A stretch of DNA of 64,000 bases from Maylandia zebra (taxonomy: Eukaryota > Chordata > Actinopteri > Cichliformes > Cichlidae), in assembly GCF_041146795.1 (NCBI RefSeq), contig NC_135167.1:30770954-30834953 (forward strand). The letters are read 5' to 3'. Shown here one piece after another: positions 1 to 11,200 of this stretch. The stretch's first letter is position 1, and the number at the start of each line of letters is the position of its first letter. Both the position numbers and the translations under genes were made by a program. Below the pieces are notes generated by a model that was not told the origin of the DNA, searched no databases, and saw only the letters and a list, made by a program, of their open reading frames with translations.

Positions 1-880
1 GTTTGCCAAACCATTTTAAAGGAATAAAAATAAATTGCTTATAAATCCGAAGCAGATGAGATAACCATTCAAAAAGAAAAAAAGAAAAAAGTCATTGAGG
101 CTCTAAACCTTTTATATACCTACATGTCACAGCCATCTTCACTGCTAAAGATAACTTTGTGCAGATGTACCAAACAAAATATGTCTTATTTATTATATGT
201 CTCTTCGGCTGATTTTAAAAGAACACTTGATGTTGTTTGGAGGTGCACTCATAGACCTTTGTGCATGGAGGCTTTACATAATTGAGGGCTGAGCCATTTA
301 TGGTTGAAAAGAGATGTTTAGTTTTATTCTTTGTGGATTGCTTTCATACATTTGAGTATGTTTTTTCTGAGCTGAAGAAAAATGTGAAAATCAGTCTGCT
401 CTTCTGGACTGGATGAGTGCCGCCTGCTTTTATTGATGAATGTATTTGTCAAAAAATGTTTCCTTTCAACTAAATCAGTAGTTTCAAAGTGGTCTTTTCT
501 GTGTAGCATGATTTGTTTTTTATTATGTCTTTGGTTCCACTCCTTGGGCTACTGTCATTTTTGATAAGCATATAGTACAATATATGAATCCAAAATATTA
601 GATCTTGCAAATGCAACATCCTGTCTAGTGATCTTCTCAGTTTAATCATATCATATCATATCTATTTTATATTTCACATGTTAACAAATGTACCCTTATT
701 TAAGCTATCTCCTGTGATATTTCAACACATTATTTAACCTCACAATCTGTCCTGATGGGGGTCCTGCATTACCATCAATAAAGTGTCTTGTTAAATTACC
801 CTTCATTGTATCCACAAGATAATCCACACAGTTCAGGACCATTAAATCAGATTTTTCCGCCCTCTCTTTCAAACCACAAA
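1..880. other. AT-rich non-coding stretch
   Basis: I see no supported gene, RNA or transposon here. The DNA is AT-rich with short A and T runs. The 61-codon minus-strand frame near 324-509 has no recognisable motif and no splice context. Confidence 0.5.
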
Positions 881-883
881 CAC

Positions 884-1280
884 CTGACAGAAGCAGAGCC
901 TGTATAGTTCAGAGGCTCTGGATAAGCCTCATGTTTTATTTGCGAAAAGCGGCCCCATTGTCCCATAAGTCACCTCGCACAGCACTCTTCTGCTTCACGC
1001 CACACTGAGCCTGTCCTAGTGCGTTAGCGTCACCCGCTGCTAAAGCACTTAGCTTGTGTTCTCCGTGTCCTCTGTGGTACAGCCAAACATCCATTTTGAG
1101 GTCCTAGGAAACTTTGAAGCTTTTTCTCCCACTCACTAAGCGAGGGAGGCGCGGGATACATTTGTGACGTTTCATGAATACTTTGTCCAATAAATAACTC
1201 CCTTCATGAATACATTAAAACCAATCAAAGGCGTGGATGTTGCTAGGCTTTCATTCTAGATCCCATATAAACTGAATTTG
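884..1280 (+). promoter_or_regulatory. Promoter-like block with paired CCAAT motifs
   Basis: This is a locally GC-richer, repeat-free block. From about 1168 it has a CRE-like TGACG next to TTTCATGAATAC, then CCAAT (about 1188). The TTCATGAATAC unit recurs near 1204 and a second CCAAT follows near 1222. A TATA-like CATATAAA lies near 1264. The duplicated module plus TATA resembles a pol II promoter reading to the right, but no confirmed gene lies downstream. It could be a promoter, an enhancer or chance. Confidence 0.3.
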
Positions 1281-1400
1281 CTTTTATTGAAAGAGCTTTA
1301 TGCCACTAAAATGTGTAGGATGCTCTTCACCAGTGATAGCACCATTTATCCATTTGGTTGCCACATTTTTCTCCTGCCTTTTTTGCTAACACTTGTCAGA

Positions 1401-1535
1401 CATTGTCACACCTGCTGTGAGAGCCAGAGAGGACAAGAGCGGGGTGACAAAGCAGCTTCTTGTGGTGGAAATCAATCAACCCGCATATACTGCACTGTGC
1501 AGATACATGCATCAGACATACCCACACTTCTACGT
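1401..1535 (+). other. Exon-like open segment, product not recognised
   Basis: A pyrimidine-rich tract ends in a CAG acceptor (about 1398-1400). It is followed by about 45 stop-free codons with non-repetitive, protein-like composition, including the stretches EDKSGVTKQLLVVEINQP and YMHQTYPHFY. A GTAGAT donor-like site follows at about 1536. I do not recognise the protein and find no partner exon nearby, so it may be a single exon of a larger gene, a decayed exon or chance. Promoter-like DNA lies just upstream. Cross-species conservation would decide. Confidence 0.25.
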
Positions 1536-1814
1536 AGATTCATTGGGTATAACGTTTTACTTGTTAATTTCCATTTAAAGAGTAAGCAACATTTGTTGAG
1601 TAGTGGAAACAGCGGCCTCTGTGGCTGAAAGTGTTAACAACTGGATTTTGGTTCATTTAAATCTGCTGGTCTCAAGTTAAAGTGTTAAAAGGTCGACAGT
1701 CTATCAACAACTCATGGAACCAAAAAGAAATCCTTAATTAGCACAAGTAACAGTTAATGCTTTCATATGTCACATCTTTGTTGTTGCAATATTTATAACA
1801 AACAATGTGCAAAC

Positions 1815-1860
1815 AAGGTGAATTATTATTATTATTGTTATTATTATTATTATTATTATC
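1815..1860. repeat. (ATT)n microsatellite
   Basis: An ATT trinucleotide array with one or two interruptions. It produces a poly-Asn reading frame on the minus strand that is not a gene. Confidence 0.9.
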
Positions 1861-1937
1861 ATATGTATTAATGGTTGAAAGGATAGAACTAGCTACATTA
1901 GTTGTTGAATGATTTTTAGCAAAAAACAAACACACAT

Positions 1938-2012
1938 ACCCCCCCCCCAAAAACAAACAAACAAACAAACAAACAAACAAACAAACAAACAAACAAACAA
2001 AACAAAACAAAA
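1938..2012. repeat. Poly-C and (CAAA)n microsatellite
   Basis: A C run is followed by about 15 copies of CAAA. It yields a repetitive reading frame on the minus strand (periodic CLFV) that is not a gene. Confidence 0.9.
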
Positions 2013-3415
2013 CCAGGAGTAATGTTTTGAGTTTTCAAGATATTATTTTGTAAGTCAGGGAAATCTCAACCAGCACAGACTTTTAAAGTAGCCTTTTGAG
2101 CTACTATGAAGCTGTCACCAAAAATAAGTATTACTCACTTATCCAGATCACACAGACTAGTACTGATGCTCTTTTTGGCTTAATTTTGGTCTTCACGCAA
2201 AATAATGCTGTAAAGAGATCCATTTATTCATTAGTTTGCCACTACCTTTGTGAATAGGTTTTTTTTCTTTCTGTTGCTTAATGGTACAGTACTTATAGTT
2301 ATTCAATTAAAAGTTGATAGGAGCAGATTTGTGATTTGTGGAAGCCAGTTTGTTCCCATACCATATTTAAATACAGTGGCTGGGAAGGACGTCTACGCTC
2401 TGACTAATGGCATTTTATCTATGTGGCTAGCGACCATCCAAATACATAGTATGCATAAGTCAAATGAGATGAAAAGTCATAGACATTCATGTGTCATGAA
2501 GAGACATTTAAATTTATCCCTGCACGTTTAGACCCTAGATATTAGGGAAGAAGGAAAAAGATAATGCTACCGGGATTTTAATAAAATGTCCTCCTCTTCC
2601 TCGCCTCATCTCCTGAACTGAAGTCAGGACTCTAAGACACAAAAATGTTCATAGACATGTTTATTCATTCCCAATATTGTTGCAATTACTTATTTTTCGC
2701 AGATTAGACATACAACCCTCCTTTCTCCAGACAGCTGACAATGAGCCAGTTAGACAACAACAACAGCTGGTTACAAGCTAATATTATGCCAGCTAACGTT
2801 AGGCTTAAAAGTTGTAAAATCAAACTTTGCCTCTGATAAACAGTTTTTGATTACATTCTCAGATAGTATATGAGAGTTTATTTATTAAGCATTATAGTCC
2901 AACAAAGTTACATCCACTTCAAAGAATGTTTCACTAACTGTGGTGAACGCTAACAGCTAACAGTAGCTAACAGCAGCAAAAACAGCAGCGCTTACTGAAA
3001 GAAAATCTCAGCAGATCCTCAGCAACTCATTTGTGGTTGTGATTTGATGCTTTATAAATAAATCCGAATTGAATTGAACTGAATTAAAAGGAAAACAAGG
3101 GATACAAATCGACTGAAGGGCCAGATGCATTTCTCAACTCCTGTGCCAGATCTTTTGGTAATTCATATTTCTTAAGAACCCGACAGTCAGATTTCCTATA
3201 GATATGTTTTCTTTTGGTCTACCATCTCTTCTTTAAAAAGAAAAAAATATTCTAATTGAGAAAAAAGATAATGTTAAAGAATTAAAAGTAGGGATAAAGT
3301 TACTGAAATGGACACATATTGTGCGGGTTAGTCTACAGTGAGAGTTTGTAAAGTATTAAAATAATCAATGAAATTTTTGAAAAAATAGGATAATAAGCGT
3401 TTTTCCTCTGAGAAA
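2013..3415. other. Non-coding stretch
   Basis: I see no supported gene. A short segment near 3050-3095 (AATTGAATTGAA-like) resembles the end of a dispersed teleost repeat but is too short to assign. Confidence 0.4.
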
Positions 3416-3785
3416 TGACATAACACCATCCATCCACCTTCTTCTGCTTTATCCAGGGCCGGGTCACGTCACTACCCACAGCTCGTGACCATAAGTGAGG
3501 GTAGAGACGTAGATCGACCAGTAAATTGAGAGCTTCGCTTTTACGCTCAGCTCACCACGATGGACCGGTGCAGCATCCGTATCACTGCGCTGCAGCACCA
3601 ATCCGTCTGTTAATCTCCGGCTCCCTTCTCCCATCACTCACGAACAAGACCCCGAGATACTTGAACTCCACCCTTTTCCGGCTGAGGACCATGGCCTCAG
3701 ATTTGGAGGTGCTGATCCTCATTCCCACTGCTTCACACTCTGCTGCGAACTGTTCCAGTTTGTTCCCGTTCCACCCAATTTCACA

Positions 3786-5259
3786 TCATCCATGGAAAGA
3801 TGAGATTCTGAGCCCACCTATGTGAAAGCCCTCCGCCACTTGGCTGCGCCTAGAAATCCTGTCCATAAAAATTATGAACAGAATCAGTGACAAAGGGCAG
3901 CCCTGGCGGAGTCCATCACCCACCGGGAACGAGTCCGACTTATTGCCGGCAATGCGAACCAAGCTCTTGCAACGGTTGTATAGGGTTCCAATGGCCCGTA
4001 GCAATGGGCCAGACACCCCATACTCCCGTAGCACCTCCCACAGGACACCCCGAGGGACACGGTTGAATGCCTTCTCCAAGTCCACAAAACACATGTAGGC
4101 TGGTTGGGCAAACTCCCATACACCCTCAAGTATCCTTGAGAGGATAAAGAGCTGGTCCAGTGTTCCGCGACCAGGACGAAAACCGCATTGTTCCTCCTGT
4201 ATCTGAAGTTCAACTAGCGGACGAACTCTCCTTTCCAGCACCCTGGCATAGACTTTCCCAGGGAGGCTGAGGAGTGTGATCCCCCTGTAGTTGGAACACA
4301 CCCTCCGGTCCCCCTTCTTAAAAATGTGGACCACCACCACAGTCTGCCAGTCCAGGGGTACTGGGGTCTGCCAGGGGTACTGCCCCTGATCGCAACATTG
4401 TAGAGGCATGTCAACCAGGACAGCACTACAACGTCCAGAGCCTTCAGGAACTCGGGGCGGACCTCATCCACACCACGGGCTCTGCCACCAAGGAGTTGTT
4501 TAACTGCCTCAGTGACCTCCCCCCCGGAAATTGGCGGGTCATTCCCCTCATCCCCAGACTCTGCTTCCTCCTCGGAAGACATGTCAGTGGGATTAAGGAG
4601 GTCCTCGAAGTATTCCTTCCACCGTCTGACAATTTTCTCAGTTGAAGTCAGCAGCGCTCCACCAGCACTATACACAGTGCAGGTAGAGCACCGCTTTCCC
4701 CTCTTGAGACGCCTGACGGTTTGCCAGAATCTCTTCGAGGCAGTCTGAAAGTCTTTTTCCATGGCCTCTCTGAACTCCTCCCACACCCGAGTTTTTGCTT
4801 CAGCCACTACCCGAGCCGCATTCCACTTGGCCTTTCGGTACCTGTCAGCTTATAAACACATAAGAGTGTCACTTATGGACACTCTTATGTGTTTGTTATG
4901 GCCAAACTGTGATTTGCACAGAAGTCCAATAACAAAACACTACTCGGGTTCAGATGAGGGAGGCCATTCCTCCCAATCACGCCCCTCCAGGTCTCGCTGT
5001 CGTTACCCACGTGAGCACTGAAGTCTCCCAGCAGGACAACAGAGTCTCCAGGTGGAGCACCTTCCAGCACCCCACCCAGGGACTCTAAGAAGGCTGGGTA
5101 CTTTGAACTGCCGCTCGGTGCATAAGCACAGATGACAGTCAGGACCCGTTCCCCGACCCTAAGGCGCAGGGAACAAACCCTCTCATCCACCGGGAAGAAC
5201 CCCAACATACAGGTAGCAAGCCTTCTGCGGGTGGTGGGCCTGCGGGAGGATGAGCACAT
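3786..5259 (-). pseudogene. Broken endonuclease/reverse transcriptase frame of the Rex3-type LINE
   Basis: The coding remnant lies in three pieces. They are endonuclease at 4885-5259, linker plus the start of RT at 4214-4807, and the RT core at 3786-4409. The last two overlap in different frames, showing a frameshift. The catalytic D of motif A survives (VDLEKAF), but the second catalytic block is deleted. Most of the region between endonuclease and RT is also absent and is replaced by a hairpin at 4854-4894. Confidence 0.8.
4854..4894. repeat. Perfect 17-bp inverted repeat with 7-nt loop
   Basis: The arms AAACACATAAGAGTGTC (4854-4870) and their exact reverse complement (4878-4894) flank the loop ACTTATG. 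It sits exactly where the LINE skips from linker to endonuclease sequence, so it appears to mark an internal deletion or rearrangement junction. Confidence 0.9.
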
Positions 5260-5288
5260 GTCCCCTTTTCGGGCTGTGACATAACACC

Positions 5289-8200
5289 CTTAAGACATTA
5301 TGTCTCAGATGGCAAAGTAAGGCATAACATCAGTCACACTGGTCCACTATGGTGGGTTCAGTTTTTGATAAATGAGACTTTGAGAAGTGAACTCTGTTTA
5401 ATACCTTAAATTGTATAAGTTACAACCTATTGTGTACCAAAGTGTACTTGAGCATGGCCTTATCCCACCATTAGCAGGAGAAGGTGGAGAAAGATTGAAT
5501 CTAAAGTCTGCTACATAGTAATTCAGGCGAGTAATTCAGCCAATAAATCAAGTTATGAATATGTGAAAACCTCAGTTGCACAGGGGCAAGACTGCCACTG
5601 AATTTAAATTTTTGCAATGAAGATAAAGATTTGTCCTCCATTTATCCAGTTTGCTCACACCATCTTGAGATATACCAAGGGGTAATAGCTCTTTAGCCGT
5701 TGCCTTGTTGGTGCAAAAACACTATTTTATGTCTGTCGAACTTTGTCATGTCTGGTATTTTTGTATATTCCAGTAAAAAAATTGTAATAAACTTTCTGTT
5801 TTTGTGACAGGCTGCAAAGTGCCTAAAGATACAACTTAAAATTGTCTTTTTGTTAAGTTGTCTGTTATGTGTAGACACAACACTGCTTCATTCCTTGAGT
5901 TAGGGCCCATTTTTTCTGATGAATGATTGATGATTGGTCAGTGAAGTGAGCTAAAAAAAGAAATAAAATGTACTGCTCTGCAAATGGTCAGGTACACGGA
6001 CTCGACTAAAAACTAATGCAAAAGCAGATGTCCAAAAAAAAAAAAAACCTTTCGGAATGCTTGGTCAGGACCACTTTAAAAAGAAGAAAATAAATCCTGG
6101 CTCCTTGTAATCAATATATAAAGACATAGGGGTGGCTCAAGACTGTGGCACAGCTTTGTAGCTATGTGGATACCATGCCATGTTTACTGTTGGGTTTTAC
6201 AACAGCACCTGTACTCCACACAACTTTTAGTTTACTGATAAGAACGGAGACATTATTGACTGAAAACTCTCCTGGATGACTCATCACTAAAATCAGTTTT
6301 ATCGATCAGCCCACAAATCCCCCGAGAGAAAAGAAGAAGCCCACTTCTGCTGTCGCTTCAACAACATCATATTCAGCTTCTGAGAACTTCAGTTCTTAGA
6401 ATCTCACTTTGGATGAATTTTAGGTTTCATGACAGAAATCAGTGCATGAAGTTTTTTGTTAGTTTGGGTCTCTAATTCTTCACATTAACACATGATAAAG
6501 GGGCACAGTGTCGTGTTAATTTTGTTTAGTAGACTCTTGTTCATGTAATAAAAACATTGTTTACAAGAGTATTTATTTATTTATTTATTTATTTTAGAAA
6601 GAGGGGCAATACATATTAATGAACATTTTAACAAATGTAAATATGCCAGATTATAGCCTTGGGCTAATTTCCATCTGCAGACCCTCTGGCAGGTTGGTGT
6701 TAAACACAAGTTAGTAAAAACATACAGAGACACTATTTACAGGTCATGTGACAAGGACAAAAACAGTGATTGATTATTGTTTAATTGATAGACCTCACTG
6801 TCTCTCCAAGGTGCAGCACGTCTTTGTTACACTGATTGTGGACAGTCACCTTATCATTTTCATGAAGTTTCCTTAAGCATTTCCAAAGTTGAAGGTTCGT
6901 TTATGCACACAGCCTTTGAAGATTATGCCTATATATATAAGAAATGACGTACTACTGGCTTCTTGGATGAAATCAAGGTGGAAGAAGTCCCGTCCATCCT
7001 CCTGTCTGTCCATCCATCCATTTCAGAGTCGGGGGCCTGGCCCAGCTACCATAGGGTGTGAGGTCGAGTACAGCATGGCGGTGGGTGTTACTAGCCACTG
7101 TAGCACTGTGGGGTTAGGTTAATTGATGATTCTAAAGTCCTTTTTAAATTTTTAACCAGTCTTAACGCAATGGTCAACCAGCAAACCACTCAAACAGGAA
7201 GTGGGCAGTGATGCTACCAAACAGGAAGTGAGGTCATTTCTCAGCAACCATTTTAATGCATTGACACCAAATTAAATGCAAATTTTTGTTTGTCACAGAC
7301 ACGGTACAAAATGTAGCTTGTGTCAGAGCTCCGGACATAGCCGCGCCATTCCAGGGCTTGGTTTTAGCATGGGTGGTCTAGCCAGGACCCTCAAACGTGT
7401 GACTCTCGCTCCAAAAGTGTGTAGTCTTACCACTACAGTATCCAGCTGCCCAAACTTGGTGTATGGACTTCCAAAAGGCCCTACAGCCATGGTTTAAGCA
7501 TTTTCATATTGAGCTAACATAGCAACCAGGAGCTCTGCTAAGTTGCTTGGTCCCATCATTGCTGTTTGCAGCTATATTTAGTATCTGTTAAAAACATCTA
7601 TTATAATTCATTGCAGTGGAGGAATGAAAGCAGACAAACACAAGACTTTTTACATTGCTGGTTTCTTTTTCTTTATTATTTTTAGATGTCAAACCTTTCT
7701 TCATCTCTCCAGATGTACAGCACTGACCACTGTGGTAACATCCCTGTGTTCACAGCTTTACTGCAGGGGCCTTTGAATTTGTAAATTACTGAAGAGTCAG
7801 CATGAATCACCTTTTAAGAAAAATAAGGTCTCGGTTACATCAGGACTTCGTGGCACAACAAATATGATATTCTATCATTGCTACACACTGTAACCCCAGT
7901 TCATTGCCTCCACCACTCTTGGATCTCAGAATTGTTATGTTTTCCAAAACGACAACAAAGTTGGTGCCAGCAGTGACTATGTTTATTGTTTCATACAAAG
8001 CAGAAAACAAAACTGTGAGCTAAAAAATGTTCCGAAAGATTTGCCAGATCACGGGACTACTGCGAGACCGTGTGTTACATATTGTTTGCAGCTTTGAAAT
8101 AAAAAACAAATTTTTTTTTCTTCTTCTGGCAGTCTGTTGGTCTCTGTTTTTCTCACACTCGTTTTTCAGTCTTGCAGAAATGACAGAGCAGAGATGATCA

Positions 8201-11200
8201 TGTTCTTAATCTTATAAGGTATTTCCTATTATGCTGAAACACTCCCACTTTGAGCATTCCTAGCAAGAGGAAGTGCAGAAGAAATAACCCGCCGGGACCA
8301 TTTAAATAGTAATTTTCTCATGAAGTCAAACTTGCAGATAAAGGGGGGGAAAAGTCCACTGAGATTTTCCTCATCATGGGAAAATGTGAATGAAATTGCT
8401 TTTCTGAATCATACTCCAAAATAAAAGTCAGCAAATTGAACACGGCAAACTGCCTGACTACTGCACTTTAGAGGTGGTGCTGTTGTGAAATGCAACGTTA
8501 CTATGAACTTAGTGAAAAACAAACACTTTCACAACATCCTCCCACAGAATTAAGGCCTTAACTTCCTGTTTGTGTATGGAGTATGGGACATGGAGGGTTA
8601 TGCTATTTAAACCAAAGGGCAGCAGATTCCCATCTAACAGGGGCTGGTGGAATCTGAAAGTCTGCTGCCAGCTTCTCAAGGGACTGAAAAACGGGTGGGA
8701 AAAGTTAAAATAAAGGAACTGAAGTAAAACATATGGAGTTCAGCTGGGAAGAGAAGAGCCATGTGGAAATTCATATTTATTTTACTTTTTGGCAAATGTG
8801 CAATTAAAAAAAAAGAAAACAAAACAAAACAGTTTCTTCACCAAGATGGTTACATTGTTTTTTCTGTGTTGGTCCAGATCTCCACTAAAACTCAAAATCA
8901 TTTGTCTGCCTGTTACTGAATGAAGCATATTAATTTTAAAAATAATTCACTAAAGCTTAATATGTAAATAAAACAATCATGCTGGAAGCAGACAAGTGAA
9001 TGAAAAGGGTTTCATGAAACAGGCTTCAGGGATGGACCTCCAAGCAGCGGAAAGACACATTAACTAAACTATGTTGTTGCTTCCTTAACCCAATCTCCAA
9101 TCTGTAAATAAAGTGAATGCGCTCTTATTCAAAGTCTCTCCAGAGACCAAATAAGATGAATGCGTAGCGTGAATGACAGAGAAAATATGACGGAAAAACT
9201 GGCTGGGATCTCTTGCTTGATGTTTTATTGTGAGGATTTTCTGTTAAAATCTTTGCTGCATGTAATATTTAACGCTAGTAGGAGGATGGTAGAGGGTAGC
9301 TGCAGATAACTATTCCCTCATCACAGGGATTTCCAACACGGGAAGACCTTTAGATAACAATCAGACCCCCACCCTTCACCCTTTTCCTTCACTTGTGGGT
9401 ACTTTTTGTAGCACCCAAAACAAGCAGACCATCTTGTGCCGCACATTTAGACTGTGTTTGAACTCTTTTTTTTTTTTTTTTTTTCTCAGCTGTGAGACAT
9501 GATAATGTTCTGTTTTTGGGCAGCGCCTCTGGAATGTAAACGACCCGCTGCCCACTCATAAACAGAAGACTTCATAACAGCTGTGTAGCAGTGTTAGGGG
9601 GCCTAATGAAATACGGTTAAATCTCAATTTTCACTTGTAAATCTCATCACATTTGCAGTCATTTATTGAACGATAACATTATTATTAGTGATTTCTCACA
9701 GGGAATTTCTTTAATAAACTCATTTCCACTTGTTAGACTAGCGGTGTGTGTGATTGTATGGGTTTGTGTAAACATTCTGTAGACTTTAGCCACTGAACTA
9801 AAACCGTTTGTGTTTTCTCAACACCCCTTCCCCTCTGTTTTAGTCACTTTCATATGATCCAGATGTTTTGTGAGTTAGCCAAACTAACCAACCTCAAAAC
9901 ACAAACTGAGTTATAATTCTGACAACTTTAAAGCTGACCTGTTCAAAGATGGAAAATCCAAATATGGTTGAACAAATGTAAACCCCTTGCAGCCCATATA
10001 CTTTTTTCCCCCCACAATGTTACTTATACAGGCTCTAAGAGGCTTTCAGAGCGCTGTGACGACAGTTAAACGGGCCTCTGTCTACCGCCAGTGCAAGCCG
10101 AGAGCTGCGGTGTTCTATTTTTGTGGTGTGATGAATGAGTCAACTGTGGAGATGATATGAAAGTTTCCAGCAAATCACTGAGGCTATAACCTGTGATGTG
10201 CTGGTTTGTAACCGGCACAAATGGGTGAAATATGTGACGTTGAGCGTGGCAAGGTGCAGAAGCTCAAGCAAGTTTGTGACTCTAAAAAAAAGGAGTGAAA
10301 TTCAAAACCACATTTCAGGTTTCCTGAAAACAGAGAAAATCTAATGCACTTTTTGACTTCATACCAATATACAAATACACATAATATTATCACAGAATGA
10401 AAAGCGACTCATTTTGTAAGACTTTATCCAGAGAGCTTGGATCAATGGATTTTATTTAGCCATCTTAAGTCCAACTTAAGTCCAGACTGAAATCTTGCAA
10501 CACCCTCTGAGTGGATTGCCATTTATGTTTTTTACTTGTGTTTTTACTTATGGTGCCCAGATGTGCTCATGTTGTCAGTGAACTGAGCAAATAGCTCTTG
10601 CTACTAAAGAACATTCTAGCGATCAATGCACATGTATTGGACGGTAAAGAGTAATATGACCTGTTGTTGTAGCTACTGCTAAGAGCACTTCAGACAGATA
10701 GCACTGAAGAAAGTCCAATGAAGGAGTTTTAAGAACAAAATCAGAAGACATCCTGACACAAAAAAGCTAACGTGCATGAGTCAGGATGTCACCCACACTG
10801 GCAGCCAGTCTGAAATGTCTCATTGAGTTGAGGCATTTGGCTACTCTTGGGAAATACACTAATGATTAAGTAGTGGACCACCTAAATATTACACCTGTAG
10901 GAGCTGCTCAGCCATGGAAACCCAATCCATAAAACTCCTGGTGCACAGTTTTTCTGCTGATGTTTTATGCCAGAGGACCTTTGGATCTCTGCAGTTATTG
11001 GGTTTAATGAATTCATTATGTAACTTTATGTGTTCAGACACTTCATGGCTGAGTTGCTGTGGTTCCTAAATCTTCCCACTCATCCAATAAGACCACTTAT
11101 CTAAGAGCAAGAAATGTAAAAAAAAACCAAACCCTGACATGTTGCAATGGTGACGTCAGATTATGCTCTTTAGAACACCTCATCCTTTCACAAATGTTTG

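Larger units (their letters stand above)
3428..5276 (-). mobile_element. Rex3/RTE-type LINE, 5'-truncated, with target duplication
   Basis: A minus-strand non-LTR retrotransposon copy. Its 5' part encodes an AP-endonuclease fragment (about 4885-5259, with the motif [14 protein letters not shown]). The middle and 3' parts encode reverse transcriptase (about 3786-4807) with SNYRGITLLS, a LDQLF/CFVDLEKAF motif A block and GLRQGCPLS motif B. The YxDD-containing stretch is missing near 3780 and the frame shifts near 4390, so it is dead. The 3' tail is a short GGAT repeat, as in Rex3. The copy is bracketed by a perfect 12-bp duplication, TGACATAACACC, at 3416-3427 and 5277-5288, which marks a single insertion event. 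The clade name rests on remembered family sequence; another RTE-like family remains possible. Confidence 0.88.

Noticed and set aside
1278-1628. 116-codon plus-strand frame as a gene
   Set aside because: The protein-like part (1401-1535) is in a different frame. This frame has no motif.
1738-2010. 90-codon minus-strand frame
   Set aside because: It is built from the CAAA and ATT microsatellites.
3526-5021. Plus-strand frames across the Rex3-type copy
   Set aside because: They are antisense shadows of the minus-strand LINE frame.
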